The notes beneath the pieces are model-generated. The model ran no database searches, was not told where the DNA came from, and saw nothing but the letters and a program-made list of their open reading frames with translations. The position numbers were made by a program, and so were the translations under genes. DNA of 64,000 nucleotides from Ramazzottius varieornatus. Lineage: Eukaryota; Tardigrada; Eutardigrada; Parachela; Ramazzottiidae. The first letter of the stretch is position 1; the number at the start of each line of letters is the position of its first letter. The stretch covers positions 8,201,051-8,265,050 of the forward strand of contig BDGG01000002.1 of the NCBI GenBank assembly GCA_001949185.1. Reading direction: 5' to 3'. Shown in pieces: positions 55,785-64,000 of the stretch.

Positions 55785-58700
55785 ATGATGAATCCCTTCA
55801 AAAATGTCTTTCGCTCCAAGAGTAAGTCCAGTCATCAGTCGGCACATTACAATGTGGTTCCCTGAACGCCTGTACTTTCTGTCTTGTCGTTGCAGAAGCA
55901 AAGTCGCTTGATTTACTGTCCAATTTTGTACGGGCGTCAAAGAGCACATCCAGTATCAGTGTAGAAACTGTCGACTTGGACGCAAATGCCGGCACAGAAG
56001 CCTCAGAATGGGACACGGAAGTAAGGGCAGCTTGAGAATGATACTCTCCTGTTTTGATTCTGAGTGAATTTACCTTCAACCATCCAACTCAAAATATTGA
56101 AGGTTGAGGATGGTAAAACTTTCGAGAAGGAAGATGACCTCGTCAGGGAAGAGGAGGAAGAAACACGTGGTCTGGTGCCGCCGGATGTCGAGCCCAACTG
56201 GTCCGCTCTGCCGCTGTTTACCTTCAGCCGCGAGGTCTACGAAGCGCAACATACCGGCAACGCCCTTATCCAGCCCTATGGTAACCTCGTTCTAGTCGTC
56301 GTCGCCGACCTCCATCGCGTCCTCAGTCTCAAGCTACCACGCTATATCGTGGCTTTGATGAGCAACTACCGCTACCTCAATGGCACTTCCGGCAACGTCG
56401 CACAAGTCCAGCAGATGGACCTCTACCTCAGCAATGTCCAGGTACAGTACAAAATCTAACCACCGTTTCGATGTACTGTTCATCTGTCGCTTGAGTCTTT
56501 TCAGCAAGCTTTTGCTTCTATATTGCACCTTGTTGATCCGGTTCAGAAACCGATTTAGATTTCTAATCTCATTCATTAATTCAAGATGTCGGCGTACGAT
56601 TTCACTCAGATCGTAACTGTAGGTGGCGCGCAGTTTCATTGCTGTCGTGAAAGAGGTGCGCCACTTGGGAGAACGATCTGATCGAGGTTGTCTTTTCTTT
56701 CAAGTGGCGCACATTCACATGGTTATTGTCCGACAGTGCGCACCACTTGAGAAAGCCATCTGGCTGAATTGTTTCGCCGACGGCCCAAATACGTTTTATT
56801 TCAGTTTCGTCAGTGTTTATTTAATTTAGCAAGTTTTTTGCAGGAGTACTTGGACATTATTGGCAACCTCGAAGCATTCGAGTATCAAAAGATGTTGTAC
56901 AACTGCTGCAAAGCCATTTCTGTCCTAGCCAGTATTCTCGAACTGTGCGCAGTTCACGCTTCGCAGGATATTTTCTTCCTGTCTTTTCAACAGCAAAGCA
57001 TTGCTGCCTTCGGTGTGCAGTACCTGTGCGAGTTCAACGTCCAGATTGAGTACCTGGAATACCTTCTACCAGATGCCGATAGACAAGACCGAGACTACCC
57101 CAACCCCGAAGTCGACTTGGCCGATACGCCGACACAAACCGAGACGATGCTGCCTGTCATTGTCGAAGAACCGAAAGTGGTTAGCGCCCATGTTCAAACT
57201 GATAACGATTTTGACTTGGTGAGACCATCGTCAAAACTGCCGCCATCGTTTCCTGCTGAAATCTTCATCGACCTGGCAAACGATACAGTCCACACCCACG
57301 CGACAGTTTTCGATGCGGTGCTGGATGATTACACCACCAGTATCGTTCGAAAGCTGTCGGAGATACAAGGGCGAATTCGGCGGATCGATGATGCGAAAGA
57401 GCGTGTATGTCGTGAAGTGTTGCAGAAGGATATCTACCTTCGTCGTTTACTACAAGAACTTGTCACTCGTGATGCTGATCTGTCAACCATCGAGAACGAG
57501 AAATCGCTACTGCAGCGTCGTTTTGTCGATCTGCAGACGAGTAATGATAAGCTGAACGAAGAGAAAGAAGGCTTAATGGCCGACCTCTCCTATTATACCA
57601 TGCTGGCCGAACAAAAGACCCACTTGATCGGCGAGCTTTCGGAGCAGATATGTGGACTTGAAGAACGTAACACAAAAATGAACGAAGAGCGGTCCAGTCT
57701 GGCCGGCGATTTTTCCGAGTTAATACAGAAGACTGAAGAACGGTGTGAAGAACTAACGGGCCAGAACGAACAATTACGGGAGAAAATTAGCCTTCTTGAA
57801 GAAGAAGTCGGCGAAAACAAAGAAAAGCTCTACCATCTTGAAAGTGTGGTGGAGGAAGTGAAGGAACAGAAAGAACAAGGAAGGACTTTGGAAGGGCGGA
57901 TCGGTACCTTGCAAGCTGATTTGCACAACCAGGGACAGACGCTGCTGTTGTCACAACAGGAGAACGCCACTCTGCTTTCAAGATGCGCGACTTTGGAAAG
58001 TGGCGGAAACAGCCAGCATGCCATTGCTTTGGCTGTGAGGAGGAAGGATGAGTTGCTGAGAAAGCTGCAAGCTGCATTGGCTGCTGCCATTGCCGACGGT
58101 ATCTTTGAACTACTGAATACCCCGCTTGACTGACGCGAAGCTCTGCACGAGTTACGCCGGGCAGTCTATAATGGGACGTCGACAGACGAGTTTATGCAGA
58201 CCGTTTTCCAGGTGGCGCACACTCTCAGCCAATAGTAATGAGAACGTGCGCCACTTGAACTAACGGTCTGGGTGATTTGCCAACGTCGCATGTCGGTCTC
58301 CCGTTTTCCGCGTTTCGGACTTATCATCTTTCCTTTCTGCAGGTAATGAGATGCGCTCGGATATTTGCAAGTTGAAAAAGCAACGCAAAACTTTCAGCCA
58401 TACCCTCAAAACAAACGAAGATACTATGCAGAATTTGCAGAGAAACGTCGACAACCTGCAGACCAACGTCAAGCAGAAAGATGCGACCATCAACCAGTTG
58501 GAGCAGTTCATTCGGTGCCAAGCGCAGGAACTGACCACCGTTCTGCAGCGTGTCGATTTGAAGGAAGATGCCATCGCGGCAATGCAGGCTAAAGTTGAAC
58601 AATCGAGGAACCAGATTGGGTCGCTGCAGTCAACACAAAAGGCTCTAGAGGACAATATCGACGAGATACTGCAACAGCTGAACAGTGTACAAAACGACAA

Positions 58701-61504
58701 AGAGCACGCTGAAACTTTGGTCCGAGATTTGACGAACCGCAACGCGATGTTGAAGGAAGACCTCGCAGACATGACGACTGAATGTGACGACCTCCGACAC
58801 CGACAAGTTGAGCCGCTAATAGAGCTCGGCAAAAATACAGCCGAGTTGGATGACGCTCGAGGCCAGATCGAAAGGCTACAAAGAGAAGTGCGGACCCTAC
58901 AGGAGACCCGTGACTGGCAGCAGACTGTTCGGCTACCCGTAAACGCAGCATGGGCTGAAACGCAGACCGACAACGTTGAGGAAAGGGAGTACACTAGCTT
59001 GTCGACTCAGACGGACGATGTCAACCCGGAAGCACAAGTGGTGAAAGTCGTTAGCCATCACCGTCTCGAAACAGGCGAGAACGATCGCATCAAGTACTTG
59101 GAAGCTCAGTTGGAAGAAGGACGGAATGTACTACGCGCCACTGAATACGGAAAGGTTTGTGAGGCGCTCATCATAAAGACAATGACCATAAAATAACTAA
59201 TTAGTCAAGATGAAAGAATAGAAACAGTGGCTTGCAAAAATGAGACGGAATAGCTGAAACAGACTGGCTTGTAATTTAACTGGAAATAATCATGGTATTA
59301 ATAGCTTGCTTCGTTTTGCAGGAGTGTTTGGCCTTGAAAGTATCGGGTCTTCAGACCGACAACAGAGCTTGCGAAGCCCGCATCAAAGAACTGGAGACCA
59401 CACTTTCCACCACCCTGACCACTCACGCTGAGGAGACCAAGTCTCTACAAGGAGATTTTCAAGCCAAGCTGTACGACGCGCGTTGTCGGTTGGCCCAGAA
59501 AGGCCAGGAACTTGAGTTCTGCCGAGTCAATGCCGACAAGCTTATCCAGCGCACCGAAGAACTCTCCACCGACCTCTCTCGCTGCATCACTACCAAGAAT
59601 CAAGCCGAACAACGCTTGATCCTTCTGAAAGACCAGGCTTCTCGCGAAGTCGACGAGCTGGAACTGCAGATCAAGGATTTACGAGCTCGGGAGGAACAGC
59701 GCGCCGCACAGTTCGATCATAAGCAAACGTCGACTGATCAGACGCAGTCCCAAGTTTCATTAGTCCAGACTTCGATCAGCTTCGAATATGGTTACGATCT
59801 GGAATCGGGTGCTAGGTTACGCGGTGACAATCTTTACGTCATGTCGAACTGCCACAAAGAAGCTCAAACTGTCCCTGAAGCGAACACACTCGACTCCGTT
59901 GTACAAGTCAACCCACTGACTGCTGCGGGTTTAACCCAGACTAATGTCGAGAACCGTGGGTTCGCTTCGCAGACAGACGAAGCGGATATCGTGACTCGGA
60001 GGGTCAGTGCTGCCCAGACGGAGGAAGTGGATGCTGACACACGGTACACGCAAACCAACGAGGTGGAGACTACCAGTGTGCTGTGTCAGACGGTTGATGA
60101 GACCGATGTGGCTGGGCCGAAAGCTTACTCGCTAGACCTGCTCAAGCTTACTCCTTCGCTGCTCGATATTGACAACCTTATCTCGGGGAAACCTTCCGTC
60201 GGTCAGGACCTGAATGTCGTGCAGCCACAAGCTAGTTTCAGTTGGCCTGTAGCGTCTGCAGTACCTCAGATGGCTTCTTCCTCGCTTTCGGCTATTGGTC
60301 AACCCTCCGCACTAAGCGTGCTGGCGAACACAAAGGACAACCTTCACGAGTTTGGAGACTATAAACGGCTGAAAAGACGCAGTCCAGCATAGCTGAATTC
60401 AAGGAGATAAGGTCCGGGAAAGATGACGAAAAGATCGATGTGGCGACCTCGGTTGCTTCTTTCAAGTTACGCACGCCGTCACGAAGGTCTCTAGCCCGTA
60501 ACAGAAAAGCCAAGAACTCCGTTAAAAGAAGCCAGAAGAGAAAGGAAATCCCGGTGTTACCGCCCACAGTACCTCGGAAAACTGAGCTCTGGTCGGCTGC
60601 TTCGGATTCCGTCAGCCTTAGTGCAATCAGTCGGGTTTCAAGCTGCAATCTGAGCATAACCAACACCGAACGAAGTACGCCGGTTTCGGCCACCGTAGAA
60701 GCAAAGTGCATACCCGTGCTGCAGTCACAGCCGAAAGGACCGAAGCCGATGCCGAAAAGGTTGGATGAGGTCAAAAGTGAGCCGACAATTTCGTCCGAAT
60801 CTAGTTTACACGATATTTGCCAGTTTCTCTACGACATCATGTCCAAGGACCTCACTACTCGTCACATTCTGATTGATATCAGCAACGGCCTGGATTACAC
60901 CCTGAAGGATGAAATCTTCGATCGGCAGTTCACACAGAAATTTCTACGTGCTTATGACAAGCACCATATTGTACGGACTCTTTTACATCAACAAGGAAGT
61001 GCCATTGGGAATGCTGAAGAACTTATTCAGAAACTAAAAACTGTCAGTGCGCCTCCAAAAGCCTCTATACTAAAATATCCAGGAAAATTCCAGCGAAGAA
61101 ACCATCCGGATATTTCGGAAGAACTGAAGCGGTTCTTCCGACAGTTTGTTTCCAACGAGGAATTGGGTCCGCTTGAAGACATCAACAGTTTCTTCGCCCA
61201 CTGCTTCGTCTTACTTTCGCCGGCCTCGAAGAACTTAAGGAAGACCTTTCACGACTCGTGCAAAATAATATCAAGGATGCCTTATGATGAAAGACATGTG
61301 GCCTTTGCCAGTTTGGCTTTGAGGTTTTCTGTCAGATCTCACAAAATGCGTGACATTGTTAACTACGAAACAGGACGTGATCCTGAACAAACGTTTCAGA
61401 AATACCGTTTAGCTTTAGATAGAAGAAAACAGTGTACCGCTCTTGATTACCTACCTTCGCACACTTTTTTCGGCAGTTTATTCGGGATGAAAGTTTCAAA
61501 CTGA
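55785..61504 (+). CDS. Unrecognised large coiled-coil protein with repeated TQT/QTD motifs
   Basis: Exons 55785-55821, 55896-56020, 56103-56441, 56844-58098, 58343-59154, 59322-60260 (end uncertain) and 60377-61504; phases agree and give about 1,544 residues. The start is MMNPFKNVFRSK (a second Met follows at once). A first region (LPLFTFSREVYEAQHTGNAL, VALMSNYRYL) looks globular. From about 57300 to 59750 heptad-rich coiled coils dominate (VLQKDIYLRRLLQELV, LEERNTKMNEERSSL). About ten short TQT, QTD or QTE motifs sit beside and between the coils. The C-terminal 250 residues (KRFFRQFVSNEELGPLEDI, FAHCFVLLSPASKNL) again look globular. I cannot assign a family. Scaffold or centrosome/cilium-type roles would fit but are not shown. 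Two introns carry the palindromic repeat. Confidence 0.75.
56588..56785. repeat. Palindromic intronic element, locus 23 (dimer)
   Basis: In coiled-coil-gene intron 56442-56843. GTCGGCGTACGATTTCACTC at the left, AGGTGGCGCGCAG, GTGCGCCACTTGGG, CAAGTGGCGCACATTC and GTTTCGCCGAC at the right. Confidence 0.88.
58175..58292. repeat. Palindromic intronic element, locus 24
   Basis: In coiled-coil-gene intron 58099-58342. CAGACCGTTTTCCAGGTGG and its inverse CCACTTGAACTAACGGTCTG frame the core. Confidence 0.88.
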
Positions 61505-61953
61505 CTTTGTACTATATATTTCTTGTGTACACGTTTACAGTTTACTCTCTCGATGCACTAGTGGAGGACCCAACAAAGTCTCATCCACTATTTCAAACGT
61601 GATGTCATGACCCTACTCGAACTCCCCCCGTTTTTGTATTTGTATTTCTATTTATTCAGCTGGTAGACGAACCTCGAAGGGACTTTCAGGAGTTTAATAG
61701 CCAAAGCAGCAAGTAACTTGAAGCTGTTTAGCTCATCTGTATCCCGTTCAAGCCAACTCACTACCACCTGGGTTTCGACGTAAGAAAGATCAGATTGCTG
61801 CTTTTCTGCTGGTCCTACGTAGTGTTTATCCAACACTGTCAGCTATTTCTACTGAGCCATAACCATAACCATCCATTTGGTTACAGTGAGGAGCAACTTC
61901 AGAAATTCAACTGGCATCGTTTCCGGTGGCGAAGACATGCTGTAACAAGTCGA
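61505..61953. other. Downstream region, no gene seen
   Basis: 3' flank of the coiled-coil gene. AT-rich, with short T-rich tracts near 61630. No convincing coding or RNA feature. Confidence 0.5.
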
Positions 61954-62223
61954 ATGGACTCGGCAGGTCCCTATAAAGGAACGAAGAATCAATCCCTGAA
62001 GGTGCACGAAGAAAAGGGAACAACAAGCGATGGCCGTGCGCCGGACCCGGTCGAGAAAGACTACACGTGGCAGACGGAGCAGTATGAAGTTTGGTCGAAC
62101 CATGTACAGCAGTTTATACCAAGTTCTAAAGCACCTAATCGACGTGTTTCTGTTTTCCCTACGTCTGCTTCATGTGGACGGCATTATGACGTGAAGTTAA
62201 AGGCCTGTACCTCAATTCGTTAG
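61954..62223 (+). CDS. Small hypothetical ORF (89 codons)
   Basis: Opens with MDSAGPYKGTKNQSLKVHE and ends in KLKACTSIR before a TAG at 62221-62223. Hydrophilic, with no recognised domain. The frame is also open upstream. It could be a chance ORF or an exon of an unseen gene. Confidence 0.2.
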   Translation: MDSAGPYKGTKNQSLKVHEEKGTTSDGRAPDPVEKDYTWQTEQYEVWSNHVQQFIPSSKAPNRRVSVFPTSASCGRHYDVKLKACTSIR

Positions 62224-62960
62224 CCACCATCGCTATGTAACCCGGTCGAATCAAAGGAAGCGCACTGCACTAGAAAACTGCGATTGCATGGGAAAGCCAA
62301 CACCGATTCGTTTTCTGATGGGAAAATAAAACCAAAGACCATCATGCTAGAACATAAACCAGGAAAGCAAGTAACAAAAGAACTCTGAACCCCAGTTTCA
62401 ACCTAGTGCCCACGGACAAGGTGGTCTTCGATGGTATGATAGGTCGCCACCACAACACTTTTTTCCGTTCTTCCCGAGTTCCAGTTCCGGATCCGATGGA
62501 CGATCTGCGAAGATTGAAGCGCAAGTTATCGTGAAAACGATGGCTGGAACTAATCAAGCGTTTCATCACACTAGCATTCAGTAAGTCTCGTTTGCTGCTG
62601 CTGGCAGGCTGTATCGTACGCCCTTACACGAACTGCTCCCTACAATCGAAAATTTCCTGAGAAACAATGTTTCCAACGTTACAGTCACGGTACAGTACGT
62701 GGCGACCACGTTGCCGCACAGATGAGGTACACACTTTGCTGTAGCTGTCTCATAAGATGCGAGGCCATGCTGTGTAAACTACATCAGCTGATACGTTATC
62801 CTGTACTAGGTGGCGCCACTTACTACACGTTATCAAGTACTAAATGGCGCAATCGCTGTGGAAAATTCAATAAACTATTACAGCCATGCACAAAACGCGA
62901 GCCAGTTTGCAAAAGCATAAAGAGGCCCGGCAGTACCAGACCCCAAAACGATAAAACAAT
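62224..62960. other. Non-coding region
   Basis: No ORF with recognisable features. A weak, decayed match to the palindromic repeat arms (GGTGGCGCCACTT and TGGCGCAA) occurs near 62811-62852. Confidence 0.4.
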
Positions 62961-63641
62961 TCAAATCAGCAAAAAATCTCGGTTATTGACATCGACAATA
63001 GAATGGATCTCCTCCAAACCTCTATGACTAGATAAGGTTCCGAAAACAGAGGCAGCATTACCACGTTGAATATCTATACTAAGCTTTTGCTTCAAAAACG
63101 AGAGAGATCTTGTTTCGCCGGTGGCTTCTGCTATTCTTTTGCCTATTTGCTGGATAAGGCTGGATGCTTCGTTCCCGAAAGGACCGAAAGTTTCGAACGC
63201 TACTGGACAGAACAGGTAGCGTCCATCCAGCTCGCGCTACTTGTGTCTCTTGAGCTCTTCTGCCTTGTTGGTGGCATAACCGAGCTGCCCCGCTGATCCT
63301 CGCAGGTATGTTTCTGCAAGAGTGTCCACACAGGTTACATCCCAGACAAGAGCCTTACCTTGTTGCCACGGGATGAGCGTCAGTTCGTCAGGTCGTTTCT
63401 GGTCGTCCCTTAGGATCCTGTTGGGCTCAAGAACGTTCGGGACTTTACAGCTGATGAGGGCACGGTGGAGGGAGTCATTCAGAGCGGAATGTCTAGAATG
63501 ACGTCCGGCACTCAACTGACAAGACAAGCCGTGGCGCCTTAGCTCGTCGACAAGTTTTTTGCAACGACAAACATGGGGCTCACAGAGCCTAGCCCCAAGA
63601 CGCAAACCAACTGAGATGTGAAACGAGTTGTCGTCCAGCAA
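62961..63641 (-). pseudogene. C-terminal fragment of a reverse-transcriptase-type retroelement polyprotein
   Basis: The minus-strand frame from 63641 to 62961 encodes a Cys/His cluster (CEPHVCRCKKLVDELRRHGL), then RPDELTLIPWQQGKALVWDV, then DTLAETYL, and further on PVAFETFGPFG and SIDIQRGNA. I recognise this order from the C-terminal end of RT-bearing elements frequent in invertebrate genomes. The RPD...WDV spacing recalls a PD-(D/E)XK nuclease. A TAG at 63237-63239 interrupts the otherwise continuous frame, and the upstream RT region is absent. A decayed insertion, or less likely a domesticated fragment. Confidence 0.65.
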
Positions 63642-64000
63642 GTTACCTAAAACAGAATTTCAATTACTGTACGCACCTTCAGCTGATTATGTCTTATAGT
63701 TTTCCCCTTGCGTTGTACATTACAAGCTTCCGAATTGATTTTTATACTGACGAGAGGATTTTTCCAATCCGCCGCCTCTGATGCTCAAACCCACATTCCA
63801 GGTGGATAGAGAAGAGTTTCCTCTATCGTCTGAGCCGAAAACCTCGTCATCATTCCCTTTCTCGAATAAACTGGACGGTTCGGAAGTGATCGTCCATTGA
63901 CCGCTACAGTGCGCCGCGATGACGTGAAGTTTCTTAATTGCCTCTCTGGTTGATCACAAAACGATCAGCTGATCGCCGGTACTGTTGGCTATGCAGCGGA
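63642..64000. other. Right edge, no feature seen
   Basis: No ORF, repeat or RNA gene is recognisable in the last 359 bases. Confidence 0.5.

Noticed and set aside
8019-58292. The repeated palindromes as a CRISPR array, tRNA genes or transcription terminators
   Set aside because: Copies are dispersed in separate introns of a eukaryotic gene, not regularly spaced with unique spacers. They lack tRNA features and are not at gene ends.
61795-62223. A secreted or membrane protein from the longer open frame starting with hydrophobic residues
   Set aside because: The hydrophobic start is followed by His/Arg-rich sequence without a cleavage pattern or domain. Only the shorter ORF from 61954 is listed, with low confidence.

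Overview
This is a eukaryotic, metazoan window. Genes are cut into many exons by short GT-AG introns, and the products (a giant Ig/Fn3/two-kinase muscle protein, a CREB3-type membrane bZIP factor, a MOV10-type RNA helicase) are animal families. The order Ig-Fn3-Ig-Ig-kinase, linker, Ig-Fn3-kinase at the end of the giant gene is that of UNC-89/obscurin and suggests an invertebrate bilaterian. I cannot name the phylum from sequence alone.

Layout. (1) Bases 1-45819 (+): the 3' part of one giant UNC-89/obscurin-like gene whose 5' end lies outside the window. I could join 49 exons with consistent splice phases, giving about 12,660 residues. The first 20 kb encodes a Thr/Val/Glu/Pro-rich, probably disordered region of FPxPExAExD-type repeats, including a 204-bp tandem array (17408-19611) and an exactly duplicated 625-bp exon-intron-exon segment. 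Then come one Ig, a Glu/Lys-rich second disordered region, about 20 further Ig and 20 Fn3 domains, and the two kinase domains. Kinase 1 keeps its catalytic residues; kinase 2 has lost them. (2) 46341-48802 (-): a six-exon CREB3/CREB3L-like transcription factor, convergent with unc-89. (3) 49504-55262 (+): a MOV10/MOV10L1-family SF1 RNA helicase, divergent from CREB3L over a 701-bp shared upstream region with a perfect CRE. It carries an apparent 10-bp frameshifting duplication and one intron without a usable AG. (4) 55785-61504 (+): an unrecognised coiled-coil protein of about 1,540 residues with many TQT/QTD motifs of the dynein-light-chain (LC8) binding type. (5) 61505-64000: mostly non-coding, with a decayed reverse-transcriptase-element 3' fragment on the minus strand.

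The most striking feature is a family of palindromic sequences (core arms CAAGTGGCGCAC / GTGCGCCACTTG inside longer inverted arms) found at 24 loci, every one inside an intron of these four genes. In nearly all cases the element ends 26-69 bp before the 3' splice site, and at one intron its end coincides with a rare GC donor. This looks like an introner-like or intron-adapted MITE family. Three further unrelated terminal-inverted-repeat elements also sit in introns.

The four genes are not an operon and need not act together. The first builds the muscle M-line/A-band, the second is probably an ER-stress or secretory regulator, the third acts in RNA silencing or RNP remodelling, and the fourth is probably a scaffold.
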